DNA from: Utricularia gibba
Taxonomy: Eukaryota; Streptophyta; Magnoliopsida; Lamiales; Lentibulariaceae
Reading direction: 5' to 3'
Assembly: GCA_002189035.1 (NCBI GenBank)
Contig: NEEC01000014.1
Span: forward strand, 2,544,501-2,608,500
DNA length: 64,000 bases
Shown here: piece by piece, positions 11,493 to 25,300 of the stretch
How the letters are laid out: each line of letters starts with the position of its first letter
Numbering within the stretch: the first letter of the stretch is position 1
Made by a program: the position numbers and the translations under genes
The notes under the pieces: model-generated
Told to the model about the DNA's origin: nothing
Database searches by the model: none
Seen by the model: the letters and a program-made list of their open reading frames with translations, nothing else

Positions 11493-14400
11493 CCCCGGGA
11501 TGTTGGTATGGGGTGTGCGTCTCATGAAGCACGCTTTTTGGCATGTTCCTTCCTCAGGGAGTAGTATTACATTGTGAGTATACAAGTAAGAGTGCAATGC
11601 CATGTGCTTTGAAACAGGGAGCAAGGAACAAGCCTATCCATCATGGCTGGACATGGGAAACACCAGAAGAGATTTGGAAAGGATAGCAACCAAGGCAGCT
11701 CTCTACACTTTTTTCTGGCCAAACTCTTTTTCCATAACTACCATATTCGGACACTCCACATTAAGGTTGATATCCTTCCACGTGGTTTTTCCCATCTCTC
11801 CCTTTCAGTCAATCCCCGCCTAAGTACCTGACAACCATCACATGGACTAATCTCAAACTCCTTCAATATACTACTGTATGTTGACTTAACAGTTGTTTAT
11901 TAAAATTTAAAATCCGTTTCTGGCTATGGACTTCAGTCGATCCGGTTGGCCTCAGGATCACGTTGATAAGTGAATCTGCATGCATCAAATCCTGGCTCAC
12001 CTCCTTTCATTTCCCCATGATCCTCCAAAGTTCAGGATGGCATACAATTTTTCTCTGTGCCTCTCGAAAATGCCTCGCAGTTGCCCCTCGTCTTCTTCAG
12101 CAGGGGACAATGTGGCAACCGTGTTGTAGTTTTCCATGTACAGATCGATAGGGGGAAGTGATTACTAAGGCTGTCAGTTGTTGGGCACTAGACGTTAAGC
12201 ACATACATACATGGCTTGTTAGCTGCAAATGCACAGTGAAGAAAAAGGGCCTTCAAGGGGTCCCCCTCCGTCAGCCACTATCACCATCACCTACAACTCT
12301 CCCTTTAGTGCCATTTACTTGCTCCCCCCTTTTTTCTTAAATTACCCTTTACGTTTTCACTTCTGGGGAAAACGCCTTGGGATATTCCTTTACCGCCATC
12401 TCCCTTTTCAAGTCAAGCCTCAGGTGCCAATATATACATCAAGTGTTGGATACTTTAGCTTTCTGAGTGCTCTTTGACATAACTTAGAGCTCCATCAGAT
12501 GACCAACTCGCATCTCATTGACTGGAGGGAAGAAAAAAAAAAAAAGGCATACATCATCTCCTCCAATAGCATCATTTCCCTGCCTTTTTCAAAGGGTTTT
12601 GACCGTTTCTTTTTAATGATTGCGCCCACCAGTGTCTACTGCCTCCATCCACCTTAGGGCTTAGCTATGGTTAATACTACAAGGAGACTTTTATGCTCTC
12701 AAATAAAAAAAAACAATCTTTTTTTAAAACATTGAAAATTCTATAATCAGGATTTATTTGTAATCATGTATACTTTTTTTTTTAAAAAAAATTATTAAAC
12801 TCCACTTTCTATTTTCTTTATTTTCGGAAATTATTTTTTGAAAATTTAGTTAGGGTAATGTGTTGTGGCACAAGTGGAGGGCAAACTAAGGGATGTGTCT
12901 CTTCGTATCTATGTGTTGAGGTAAGGCGACAGGCTTTTCTGATTGGCATGGGGCATGCGATAAGCATCCATGTGCGTTCACGGAATGCGGCGGTGGCGTG
13001 GTGGTGGTGGGCCGGCGGCTTGTGAAAAGTCGGCCGTGGATAGCGACGTGTCGCTGCTCAAAAGCCTCTTCTTCTATTGGTAATGGTATGCGCTACGGGA
13101 TGCATATGTATCTCACTCCATTCATTTCATTCCAAGGTCATCAATGCACCCCATCACTTTCTCTTACCGGAGGAAATTGCAGCACTCCCAGCTGATCAAG
13201 TTTCCCTTTTTACCAGAGTAGAATTGCATTGCACACAGCCACTGCATCGGGGACTGGAGGATGGAGGATCCCTCCGACTCCCATGACAAATACCGAACTC
13301 GCTCGCTCGCACCTGCTTCCTTTTGCCCACATTCCAATGAATGCAGGATTCGAGCTTTGCGGAGTGAAAAAGCATGAACCTTTTTTTGTCTGTCTTGTCA
13401 TACGAACCTCAGCCTATCCTCTCATCTGCGACACTTGGTAGTTTCAAAAAAACAAAACTGAACATTGGAATGGAATGGTAGCAGGTGAGGACTGCAGAGA
13501 CAAGCTGTAATTCTGGGTATTTTTTATTGGGTAAGATACGTAGAACTTGGGAGATGAATGAATGAATGAATCAATCAACACCACACGTCGTCAAAAGGCT
13601 CTGCAAATCGTGTGGTCCTCAACCCCCACTGGGATTTGACAGTTGGAATTCAACTAAAAAAATGATCCAAAAATTGGTCCCTCACCTTCAGACAAAAATG
13701 ATTATTGCAACATTACACGCTTTGTCCCGACTAGTTTACCCAAACCAACTCGTTCTTTTGAGGGTTTCTCTCTCTGAAAACCAATAAGAAAGCAGTTCAG
13801 GCTGCGCCCAGCATTGTAAGCAGAGTAATGCAGTGATCACCGTTCGAGTTTTTGATGATTTAGAATATTGATTCTGAAAGTCAGAACGTAAGACTCTCTT
13901 CAAAGCTGAATACCACAATGCCCCCCGAACTTGCGAGGGCAGCCATTCTTAGGGTTACGTGGATGGAAAAAAGTAGTGGAAGATTTCCAGTCCATCGTAT
14001 GCACATTATTCAATTGGAGCCATGTGATAGGTATTGGCTCCAGTAGCTTTCAGACAAGAAATAAAAACGCCTACTTTATCCTAAAGGACACCAACGAACT
14101 GGTCCCATTCGCAACCTACCTAATCTTTCTAATTCCAAACTAAAAAGCCGGACGATGATGATGATAACTAACTCCATGTCTAAGCGTAGTCCATTTTGAC
14201 TTCAGCACGTTCATCTAGGCCCAAGAATTTATCATTTTATCGTATGCTTTTTGTCGAAAACCCTTCCACTAGCTCCAGTCCTGATCTCTAGTTTCAGAAG
14301 AGAAAGGAATGCAGCTTAGGCTATGGTCTGGGAGGATGATATGGGAGTTGGATTTAAGACTGTTAGCATAATCCTGTTATCTTATAATGCGTGTTTATGC

Positions 14401-14885
14401 TGCATTTTCAACATGTGTGTGTGTTACCGGGGCTTTCGTTAGCTTTTTGTGTGATTCAATCCACTTACTCGACAGTTTAAGGTAATACACACACCAAGTG
14501 GTTTCTGCTTATTATGAGGGATTAAGTGAATGATCACCTTGCTTTGCAATAAATATATCATAATTAGAATGAAGTATGTTTCGTTTTAAAAGGGGGTTGG
14601 GTGTGATCAGATGTTTAAATCTGATGTGATGTCTCCTATTTATCGCTTTCCTTTGGGAAAAAAAACCAAGTATTGCTTCTCATTTTACATTGCTTTTATT
14701 ATGTTTGTTTCTTGGTTGAGGTGAATCCCTTCTGTCTTCTTCTATCAACCGATTCTGCTTCCAAACCATGTGGTGGCTCAAGAATACCTCATGGTACGTG
14801 GAGGGGAAGTACTTGAGCATCGATTAGTGCCACAGCTTTTTCCTTGTCCTTAACATTTTGATTTCTTTCCTGACAGGAAGTAGTT

Positions 14886-14891
14886 ATGTGA
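14886..14891 (+). promoter_or_regulatory. Start-stop mini-uORF (ATGTGA) before TCP
   Basis: ATG followed at once by TGA, ending 15 bases before the TCP start codon at 14907. It lies after the probable 5'-UTR 3' splice site at about 14876, so it would be in the mRNA. Start-stop uORFs are known in plants to stall ribosomes and lower downstream translation; the role here is inferred. Confidence 0.5.
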
Positions 14892-14906
14892 TCTGGAAGG
14901 GAAGGT

Positions 14907-15719
14907 ATGAAGAGCCAAGAGAACAGCAAAACTGAAAACCCCAAAGCATCATCCTGGTCTTCCACAAAGATGAAGGATCCTCGAATTGTGGGAGTTTCTA
15001 GAGCTTTTGGGAAGAAAGATAGGCACAGCAAGGTATGCACGGTTAAGGGGTTGAGGGATCGGAGAGTTCGACTATCGGTCCCGACTGCGATTCAGATATA
15101 TGATCTTCAAGATCGGCTAGGGCTAAGCCAGCCCAGCAAAGTAGTGGATTGGTTGCTGAACGCCGCTAAAAAGGATATTGATGAGTTGCCTCCTTTGCAG
15201 ATCCCTGCAGGAAGTTTCTTGAGTCAAAGCGTGATTGCAATGCTGAATGCTCAATCTGATAAGCCAGGCTTGAAAATCAATGGATCAAATGTAGGCTTTG
15301 GAGGAGCAGGCCAGAGCCATAGGTTGGATGAGAGCTGTTGGCCTTATGTTTCTTCTGAGAGTAGTTTTGGTTATAGACAAAGTTTCTCTTCATATCACAA
15401 CAGCAGCAACCAAATGAACGCTTCTTTTCTGAGATGGGATTCTTCAGATTTTTCTCTTTCTCATCCTCCCAGAAGCAGCAAAGTACTGCTCACATCAGCT
15501 ACTGAACAAGAGTGGCACGATCCTAGTGTACTGCAGTTGCAGCAGCCATCACTGATATACCACAATGGGATCGTCACACAGACGCAGCCGTACCTTCCCC
15601 TTCCCAGATTCGACTCCGGATCTGAACCCATAAGAGAAATCCACTTCAACATGGCACGAATCAATGAGGATCCGTTGCACAACAAAGGGCAGTGTTTCGT
15701 ACATAATGAATTCAAGTGA
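14907..15719 (+). CDS. Class II CIN-type TCP transcription factor (TCP5/13/17 clade)
   Basis: Uninterrupted 270-residue frame. The TCP basic helix-loop-helix domain spans about residues 37-92: the basic part [20 protein letters not shown], then helix I ([13 protein letters not shown]), then helix II ([18 protein letters not shown]). The VDWLL helix and the short class II basic region place it in the CIN group, and the upstream [13 protein letters not shown] fits TCP5/13/17. I see no miR319-complementary segment, in keeping with that clade. CIN-TCPs control leaf differentiation, margin growth and hypocotyl responses. The C-terminal half is Ser/Gln-rich with no further known domain. A start-stop uORF precedes the start. 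Confidence 0.93.
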   Translation: MKSQENSKTENPKASSWSSTKMKDPRIVGVSRAFGKKDRHSKVCTVKGLRDRRVRLSVPTAIQIYDLQDRLGLSQPSKVVDWLLNAAKKDIDELPPLQIPAGSFLSQSVIAMLNAQSDKPGLKINGSNVGFGGAGQSHRLDESCWPYVSSESSFGYRQSFSSYHNSSNQMNASFLRWDSSDFSLSHPPRSSKVLLTSATEQEWHDPSVLQLQQPSLIYHNGIVTQTQPYLPLPRFDSGSEPIREIHFNMARINEDPLHNKGQCFVHNEFK

Positions 15720-16389
15720 TGGTCCCAAAATAGCGTTGGAGTGTAAATGTGGATTCATGGTTTCTCACTTGGTATGCACAAACGATACCATGATTGTTTT
15801 TCTTCCTGCAAAGTCTAACTGTTGCCAGAAATGCAGTTAGTTTCAAACGTTGCTTATGATTCAGTTTGCAGACAGCTACAACTTTGTAGTGAGTAACTCC
15901 TGTATCTCATTATTCAATAGTTCATACATATTGTAATAGTATCCTCGCACACAACCAACTTTGTCCAGTTATCCATGTTTTTGAGGTTTATGGTGCATGA
16001 AGCATATTTTTATACTGATTTTGTTTTTAAAAAGGTGTTTTTTGAAATTATTCCAATATATATTCTGAAAGTATTATGATTTATATTTTCCATTTTTTAA
16101 AGTAGAAATTCGTTTTAAAAAATACCCGTTGCCTTTATTTACAAATTTTCATTTCTAGTCTCAATCATTTTTGGGTTCATGTATCTCCCTGTCACAATAT
16201 TTTTCATGCAATTTTTTCACCAACTTTGAAAAAAAAATCATTTAACAAAAATCCAATAGAATATGAAGCCTTATAAAATACCGAATTCCGTTGGACCTGG
16301 TTTGTACGGCCCATACTGTCACATAGTGAACACAACTCCCCCAAGCTCGAGGTACAAAACTGGGCGCGCCTTGATCGGAGTCCTCTTTC
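15720..16389. other. Intergenic between convergent TCP and RCL1 3' ends
   Basis: AT-rich spacer between two genes reading toward each other. It must hold both terminators. No gene or repeat is recognised. Confidence 0.5.
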
Positions 16390-18188
16390 TTAAGACACTT
16401 TTCTAGACAGGTTCTTGAGTCCACACCCAACACACTTGAGGATCACCGTCTCCGTTGATGGCTCCGGCTTTATGGCAAACTTCACCCCAAGAAAATCTCG
16501 GATGTGTCGCAGCACTTCTATCCCATATGGAGAAAGCTTCCCAACACGGACCTTTGACACATCCTGCGGGCACAGTGCACAGAGCAGAAACAGCAGGCCC
16601 TGCCAAAGAAGACAATGCACGCATACCTGATGAATCAGGGATGTGTATTCAAGGCAACATTCCTCACGTATCATGCTGCACGCAGCTAGTTGGGTTACCT
16701 GATGTGTTGAATCCACCACCCCACCTTGCTCGATCTCACTTATAAGAGATAATGCCATCTGTTCACCAATATCCTCCGGAGACTTCAAATCTTTCCTTTC
16801 ATCATTCTCCTCGTCACCTTCTTCAGAGAAAACTGCCGTATCAACTGATAAAATGCAGCCAGATGTGGTTTCGGCACGAAGAGAGATCCCATAACCGGGA
16901 GACCTATGAATAGATTCGCATGGAAAAAATTAATGAAAACACGACCTATGTGTTGCTAAATCAATGCAGTTCACAGAAACATTGAGAATGGCATACTTTC
17001 CCGCTCCATCACTTTTTCTATGGTCCATGAATATGTATACATCTGGAAGTAAACGGTTAAAAATTCCACGAGCTGAATTTCTCAAGGAATTCTCAAACTC
17101 ATGTGATACCCAAGTTGAGAATGTTTCCCCTCGTACCCTGTTCACCATTCCCTCGTCAGTCCAGGTAACTGCCTGTGAAGATCCAATCAAACTATGTTAT
17201 CGCCCTTGTATAATGAAAACAAAATACCATCAACAAAATGTACTCAAAACAGAGCATTTGGGAGTTACAAGTAGGTGTTGAAGGAAGAATTTAAATGGTA
17301 AATACAGATTGCACAACATTACCTTGAGGCTATTTTCAACAATGGGAACTGAAAGAACAACTACTCCTCCACCACCAGGAGGTACTCCCCGGCTGCTGAT
17401 TTTGAGACCCAATCCTTCTAAAGACACTCCAAACCTCTTCAACATTGGCAATGCCACATACTTAAAGGTATCAACTGATGGATCCTTGGAGTCATTTGTA
17501 ATTCCTGAAATAACCAATACCCTGTTAGTGGGCAGAACCAGAATTCACACGCACCGGGAATCCTCAAAACCTAATAGTAGAGAATAAATAAGCCAGGAAC
17601 ACAAGACACATTGAACTTTTCATAATAAAACAACATAAATGTAGCACAAAATTCCTTGAGCGGTCAGTAAAAGTTGGAAAAAAAGGAAGTTGAAGTATAT
17701 AATCAAGCATACGCATTATGGAAGAGGAAAAAAAGGACCTTTAAGAGTGATACTGAGAGGCCTTTTCCCAAATAATCCCAAGACAATCAGTGGCTCCATG
17801 AAATAACCTATAGAGCGGGTCGTGCCACAATCATGAACTAAATTTCGGCCGCCCATCAAAGTTCCAGGCTTGTACTTGAGTTTCGTGCCTAACCAAGATC
17901 AAAACGAACGCATATAAGAGAAATCCAAAAGCAAAGAAACAAGAAAGTCACAGTTACATCAACTTCGATGTAATTTTAACCACCTGTTTCATTAATTTCG
18001 ACCACACAGCCATCTGAAACCAGTTCGAGGAGGCGGAGCAATGAAATCTCATAGGGGCGGAGGCCGAGCAACGTCCCCTCTGCACGTATGTCCTCAATAA
18101 GAATAGGTACCGATGACAACGTCGATAGAAGGAGTCTAAGGCGCAAACTCCGGCTTCCTTTCAGCCTCATGAACGAAAATTTCCCCAT
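16390..18188 (-). CDS. RCL1: RNA 3'-terminal phosphate cyclase-like protein RCL1
   Basis: On the minus strand, exons 18188-17984, 17888-17739, 17504-17323, 17172-16997, 16903-16699 and 16599-16390 join in frame to 375 residues, the normal RCL1 length. Family text is clear throughout: IRAEGTLLGLRPYEISLLRL, EINETGTKLKYKPGTLMGG, HDCGTTRSIGYFMEPL, the RGVPPGGGG loop, SPGYGISLRAETTSG, and the C-terminal QDVSKVRVGKLSPYG and LKCVGCGLKNLS. RCL1 has the cyclase fold but not cyclase activity. It partners BMS1 in the nucleolus and is needed for early 18S pre-rRNA cleavage. It is transcribed divergently from SCC2, the two start codons being 1.19 kb apart. All introns are GT-AG. Confidence 0.95.
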
Positions 18189-19381
18189 CAATAGCCTTGA
18201 TCAAGCTCCAGGGATTTCCGCCAAACGATAATGTTTCGGTGCCCGCGTCCTAAATAAAAAGGTTGATGAGCGATTCCACGATGTTCTTGACACTAAATCA
18301 GCCCTGAACCCCAGAAGAACGGAGATGCAACCCACAGAGAGCAATAACTGGTGCTGAATAATGGAAATACAACGCAAAATCGGACAGAAATTTCCATAAG
18401 CATCATATAATTCTCTTCTCCAACCCCAAACTCCTACACTGTGATATCATAAACAGAATGGGATTTCCATCTGATAATTCTACAACTCATAAGAACTTCA
18501 GAACATAGCCGTACGCTCAAAATCAAAGAACCAATCACATTTCAAGCCCAAACAACACGCGAAAGATGTGTATCTACACCAAAATTACCGAATATCTAAC
18601 ATTTTGCACAAATCAACATAGTAAGTAATCTGGAAATAAATAGAGACCGTAACACGAAGCAGGAAATCTCACGTACGTCTCAAAAAATATTCAACAGTCA
18701 GTCACTAAATTTCCTTTTGAAGACGACAATCTTCAAAACGATGTGGCGGCGGTTTCTTCCAACTTCTAAGACGAAAGTAAAACTAACGCCGGGGGGTTTC
18801 TGAGAGAGAAGCGATGCCGCGGCGGACTTCGAATTACGGTCTGAGAAGGGGTTCTGGAGGGCTTGATGGATGGAAGGAGAAAAAGACGATTCTATCCTCA
18901 CCTACATTAGGAAATAGGAAGCCCGACGCCACTGCAATTTCCAGCTGAAACCAAAAGACAATTCTATCCTCGGGGATACATATTATACTGAATATCATTA
19001 ATAAATATTATGTGTATTTTTATTTTGGGATGACTATCAATTTAATATCGTAGTTAAATAAATCTTGGAATAAATTCATAGATTTAAAACGAACCATATA
19101 GAATATACAGAATATACTTCTCTTATAATTGCTTTTTTTTGTGGAAAACAAAATTACTGAAGCCAAGAAGAGCGTTTACGTCATCAGACGATTGACTGGC
19201 TGCGGAAATGATGCCATTTTGAATTTCGATACATCCGAGAGCAGGTTCCAAGCAGTAGGGAAATTACTGAAAAGGGATCCGCGCCTTTCCCTCTACGAGC
19301 TAGGGCAATCTTTCTTGTCTTCTAGTTCTGCGATTGGAGCTCGATTGCTACGGAAACAGTAACTTCAATCCTACTTCACGC
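18189..19381. promoter_or_regulatory. Shared divergent promoter region, RCL1 / SCC2
   Basis: The 1,193 bases separate head-to-head RCL1 (minus) and SCC2 (plus) start codons and must carry both promoters and leaders. No other coding frame is convincing. The part near 18950-19130 is strongly AT-rich. An in-frame TTG run continues upstream of the SCC2 ATG but has no ATG. Confidence 0.6.
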
Positions 19382-22300
19382 ATGGCGAGTGGAGGTAGCG
19401 GAGGGGTTCCGATGGGCATAAGCCTCGTAAACTCGGTTCATTCGGAGGTGGCGCCGTCCTTGCCGTTGCCGTCACTTCCCGTGTTCTGCGGTGCGCCTGA
19501 ACAGGGGCTTAGCGTCTTTGATGACAGCCGTTATGGAAGCTCAAGGTTCACTTCGACTTCTGCTGACGTTTCTGGAAAGATCGCGGATCTCCTGCGCCAC
19601 GCGGATGTCGCTTATCTGTAAGTTTCCTTTTCGTTGGATTTTGTATTGGTGCCGATTTTAGAATTTTAGTTGCTCTTTACTCGAGGGAGTCCTGGTTTTC
19701 CTCCTCTACTCAGATGAAAGCAGTAAACAAAATCCATCATATTCCGTCACTCGATTTTTTTTATATTAGGTTGCGGTACGTACATTATGTGTCCCCGGAT
19801 ATTCTGTTTGATGCCCAAACTAGGTTACCTTACCACTCTTAATCTCACATGGTACTTTCCTTTTTTTCGTTACATGTTGATGGTAAATTATGGTTGTATC
19901 TTCACTAACTTGAATTGGTACATGCACTCCATGTGCATTTTGTTAGTGGAGAGGTAGGATGATATTTTCAGAGCTAATGCTGCTTGGTGGGCTTTGTGCT
20001 TTGGCTTACATGATCTTACCTGTAGGAATCTTAAAGATGGAAAATGTTCGGAACAATGGGGCTCTGGAGTGAGGTTGGATCTTTTCTACGATGTTCTGAT
20101 GCACAATCCTGAAGCATTTGAATGCTTCATCCCAGGTAACTGATTCCTTTGGTGGAATGCTAACATCATCCTGTTCTTTTATTTTCCTTATTCAGTTTTT
20201 TATGTTATTTTTTGATGAATCTGCCTTATACCGACGAATGCATGATTTAATGCTGTTCTTTAAATATTTTACAGCATCATTTAAATCCTTCATAACGTAA
20301 ATTGTGAACTACTTTCTCACCACTCTTTTGTGGAGGTCATGTAAACACTTTAAGCAGTGGTATTCATTGCATTTCTCTAGTTTCTCAGATCCTGCTGAGC
20401 AGTCAAGGTACAGGGAGAATCCGATGGAACCTAGACCCTCAGTTCAGAATATCTCAACCATTGGACAAGTGCCTGGTGAAACTTCATTCGCTAACAGCTC
20501 TCATCTGGACGATACTCCTGTTAATGATGTAAGTAATCCGCTAACATACATTTGACATGTTCTGTATATAATGTAGTGGCTCCTATTATTGCTCTCTATG
20601 TACAGAATATTACTTCATCTCGGAAACCTAAATTAAAAAATAAACGAAAAGATGAGCCATCCACAGCAACACCTTGTCTGGACGCTCGTGAGCAACAAGG
20701 TTATTTATGAACCCCAATTTTAAAATCCTGAAAATATTACTGTGTCATAACTAACTGAAATGAGTGTGATTCTGTTTCAGAGATGGCTATTTTGGGCTTC
20801 TGTAAAGTGTTGGAGGATGTAAGCAGCAGAGCAGAAGTTTTTTCTGGTGAACAAGAGGAACTGGAATTGGAAGCATTGCCTCATACTGATATTAAAATGC
20901 TTGTAAATGAAATTATGTCAATTCGATCAAAGGGAATTCTCAATATGGTTCCCGTTGATATTCTTTCAAGGATTTTAAAGGTTTTAGATCACCAAATTCA
21001 TCGGGCAGAAGGGCTATCGATTGATGACTACGAAAATGTAAGTATAATTTCTCAATATCCTTTTTTCGTGACCTGATTAAAATGGGTATGCATGGTTCAT
21101 AACGCATTTTAGTGTTTTTTGGAAATAAGTTTTTCTTAAACCATCATTTTTTACATCAAATTTGTGTGCTTTGAATGGTAATGCTTGTGAGTTTGCATAT
21201 TATGGTGCACAAAACATTCAGCCTTAGGCATCAATTTCTAATTCCATGTGCTTGAGTCCGTACCATATCTTGGTGCATGCACCCACAGGCATCAAGGCCG
21301 ACTTCCATGTTGTATTCCATCTAACCCTTAGGCATCACTTTCTAATTCCATGTTGAAACTTTTCAACTTCTTATTGCTTTTTGAGCACAAAACATTCAGC
21401 CTTTTTACCAGTCATTGTATCATGGGCGTCACTTGATTGTGTGATCCCTGGAAGCTCAGATGATTCTTGTCAGTGCCAGATGCGTAGATTTCTAGATCAA
21501 TTGTTAGACTTCTGCTGTTTCAGATATCCAACCATATGGCGTGCTTTGAAAATGATCAATTCATAGATGGACCTTTTCCCTCTTGCATTGAACACCCATT
21601 TTAGTGCGTCATATCCATGGCCTGATTTCCTTTCCGACAAAAATTGTCGAGTAATTGAGTTTATTTCTGAACCATATCAATGTGAACGGCTCATTTTCTT
21701 GATCGCCAGGGGGATTCTGATGTGGGCTCATCAATCTATTGCTCATTGGAGGCAACTCTTGCATCGTTGGGTATACTGGCACATGATGGTATGCCTAAAC
21801 AGCTTTATAAGGAAGAGGTTCGAATTCAAGCTTTTTCAGGGAATTATCTTGATATTATTTTTAATAAAGGCCTAAGAAACACTCTGCAACTGCTGAACGG
21901 CTAACTTATTTTATTGATCACAAATAATAGAATATTGAAAGAATCATTGAGTTCTCGAGACATCAAATGTTAGAGCTTATGTTTGCCTCTGATCCAACAT
22001 ATCGGTCCCTGCATAAGCCGAATTACAATGGGCAAGTTGAAGGTACTCATGATGCTCTATCTCCAGCTTGAATAATTTTCTGCACGCTAATTTAATAAAG
22101 TGTCACTCAGGATAGTGATATTTTTATTATGTCAATGTCAGGCTTTGTTGTCGTTCCCTTTAGATATGGATGTTTCATCAAGATTCCAATTAGTCTGTAC
22201 TGTTGTCTTTGTATGTGTAAAAGCATAGGTCTTTTACCTTGCTGTCATAGTAAAAAAGAGAAAAATGGTTCTTATTAAATTTTTTCAAATTAACCAGATT

Positions 22301-25300
22301 TTTAGTAGGCAAGAATCTGGTGTCAGTGGCCTGGTTTTGCCATATGAATATCCAGTCTTGTCTCCAAATTACTCCTCTCAAGTGTAAGAGGGGATTTGGA
22401 AAATGACCGTGTTTCTTCCTGAAGTTTTTGGTTTTGTGAGCAGAAGATGATGATGAAGTTGGGGATTCCAGTTTGCCCAGCAAGAGAAGACGAACTTCAA
22501 AAAGCACAAAAGTTTGGAAATCAACAACTAAAAGGTTTGTCAGTTGATGAATTTGTTTTTGATTAAGAAAATTCTTTTCTGAAGAATTTTGTTGTAACAA
22601 TTTCAACTCCTTTGCAGAATGTCTTCATCTGTAAATGTCATATTGCAGAAGCTGTGCACTATTCTAGGTTTTGTGAAACAGTTATTGATGATGGAGCGTC
22701 TTTCAGATAGTTGCATTTTACAGCTAGTGAGAACCAGCCTACAGACGCTTTTGGTTGACAATGTCCAGCTTTTACAACTGAAAGCAATCAGTTTGATTGG
22801 TGGTGTAATGCTCTTTTACTAGTCCTTATCCCGTTTGTTGCTATGAAGAGTGCTTGCTGCTTTTGCTAATGATTTTCCCCACGGGGCAGATTTATTATGC
22901 ATACAGTCAACACAGATCGTATGTGATGGATGAAACTCTTCAAGTTCTTCTCAGGCTGCCCCTTTCAAAGAGAGTTCCGAGAACATATCACCTTCCTGAT
23001 GAAGAGCAAAGGCAAATCCAGTTAGCTGCTGCTTTGTTGATTCAAATGATCCACTACAGCGCAAACCTTCCTGAAATTCTGAGGCAGGCCTCCGGGAATC
23101 TTCCTCCAGATGTCTCAATTGATGCAGATTATCCTTCCAAATGCCATGAGGCAGTTACTGAATCATGCTGCCTCTTCTGGACTCAAGTTCTGCAGCGATA
23201 TGCAAATTCAAAAAACCAGGAAAGCTCTGATGTGAAAGCAGTTATGGAGAATCTTGTGATGGATCTACTTGCTACATTGAATCTACCCGAGTATCCTGCA
23301 TCAGCCACAATTCTGGAGGTATTTTCGTAATGCATAAATGCAGATTATCTAAGTCATCACCTTTTTCAATTTATGCATCCTACAGGTCTTGTGCGTGTTA
23401 CTACTTCAGAATGCCGGGCTGAAATCAAAAGATATTGCTGCTCGAACAATGGCAATTGACCTTCTTGGCACAATTGGTGCGAGGCTGAAGCATGATGCTG
23501 TTCTTTCGAAAAATGAAAGGTTTTGGATTGTGCTGGAGTTGATGAACCTGGATACTGTTGACAGTGGCTGCCCAAAAGATGTATGTTCTATTTGTTCTCG
23601 TCCAGCAGTTGAAAGGCCTGTACTTGTATGTCAGGGTTGTGAGCAGCAATTCCATGTTGATTGTATTGGCGGGAGAGAGAAAGATGATCCTTTTGGTAAT
23701 TTTGAATGCCTGATCTGCTTATGTGAGAAGCAACTTTGCATCTTGAAAGCAAACAGTGAACCGCTGACTAAGGATGGAAAGAAGCACGCCCGTGGTAATT
23801 TGAAGAAGGCATCTAGAGTTTCTGGTGCTGTGACTAAGCAGGAGGTCATCCAGCAGATGCTTCTTAATTATTTGCAGGATGTAGGGATTGAAGATGAACA
23901 CATCTTCGTAAGATGGTGGGTGAGAGAAGTATAACAATTTGCTTCTATTTTCCATGCATTCTTTAACATTTTTTTAGTATAATCTTGTAGGTTTTATCTT
24001 TGTGTGTGGTATAAAGATGACCCTGCTGCTCGAGAAAAGCTTGATTACTTTATTTCAAGGTTAAGAGCACGGAATATATTTCGTTCTTCTATTCCGCTTT
24101 CATCCTTTCTGTCAAGAGATTCCCTGAAAAAGATCACACTTGCATTAGTTCAAAATAGTTCTTTTGCAAGGGGTTTTGACAAGATTCTTCAGGTGTTACT
24201 GGTATGTGAATCTCTTGTGGCTTACGAAATTAACACTTGATTCAAAAAACAAACTGATTTCTAATTACTATTATCAGGCAAGTTTGAGGGAGAACTCGCC
24301 AGTTATACGCTCCAAGGCATTACGTGCTGTATGATTTCTTATTACTTACTGCGTTTTCTCTAATGTTTTGGTGATTGCAGGATTTTCTTACTTCTATTGA
24401 TGTAACCCTTTTTTGAGTTCCTATTACTACAGGTGAGCGTTATTGTCGAAGCTGATCCTGAGGTTTTGGGTGATAAGCTTGTCCAGGCAGCTGTTGAAGG
24501 AAGGTTTTGTGACACTGCTATATCAGTTAGGGAAGCTGCACTTGAACTTGTTGGACGCTATATTTCTTCACATCCCGATGTCGGGCTGAAGGTAATATTG
24601 CCTATTTCTAGCTGGATTGTTAGCATTTTAATTTCAGTTTTTGTCACTTAACTTCTATTTTTTTTCTAGTATTTTGGAAAGGTTGTTGAGAGAATAAAGG
24701 ATACTGGGGTTAGTGTTCGAAAGCGTGCTATCAAGATTATACGTGAGATGTGTCTGTCTAATCTAGGCATCTCACAGCAAACAGCTGCTTGTGTTGAAAT
24801 AATATCCCGTATCAATGATGAAGAAGCCAGCATACAGGTGATGGAGCCAAGTCCTAAAACCTGAAACTTGCCTTGCATCTCATAATGTGTTGTAGTTTCT
24901 GGATCACAATATGCAAAATCAAAGGAGATGTGAATTATTTATCATTTAATTCATTCTTTTTTCATTATCTTGTTTAAAATTCACTCCTCAAGCCCGTGTA
25001 TTTTTTCTTTTTGATACCAGTCATTGCCCTATTCGTTTTTCAACTGATAGGAAATGATCCAGATATCAGCAGTTCTTTCTGCCTTTTGTTAATCTCATTT
25101 GCAGCAGCTTGGACTTTGTTGCGTTTTTGTGGCCAGTTAAGCCTACGTAGTGAAACTATTAAGACTTCAATAAATCACACTGTATTTATTCTTTGTAGAC
25201 GTCCTCTTGCAGGAACTGGTTTGCAAGACGTTCTATGAATTTTGGTTTGAGGAGCCTAGTAGTTCTGAGAACCATTTGTTTAAAGGTGATAGTTCTATTC

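Larger units (their letters stand above)
10990..14906. other. 3.9-kb intergenic region upstream of TCP
   Basis: No open frame here has recognisable similarity. The region contains a perfect 10-bp stem-loop (11466-11492), A- and T-runs near 12530 and 12777-12790, and, close to 14876, a likely 3' splice site (TTCCTGACAG) suggesting a 5'-UTR intron of the TCP gene. The length fits the extended promoters of CIN-type TCP genes. No transposon proteins are seen. Confidence 0.5.

Noticed and set aside
16540-16700. Extra 33 codons in RCL1 between THQ and GLLF
   Set aside because: Though open, this stretch is a GT-AG intron (16698-16600); removing it restores the family sequence.
22190-22606. 138-codon minus-strand frame
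   Set aside because: It lies antisense to SCC2 exon 8 and neighbouring introns and has no recognisable domain.
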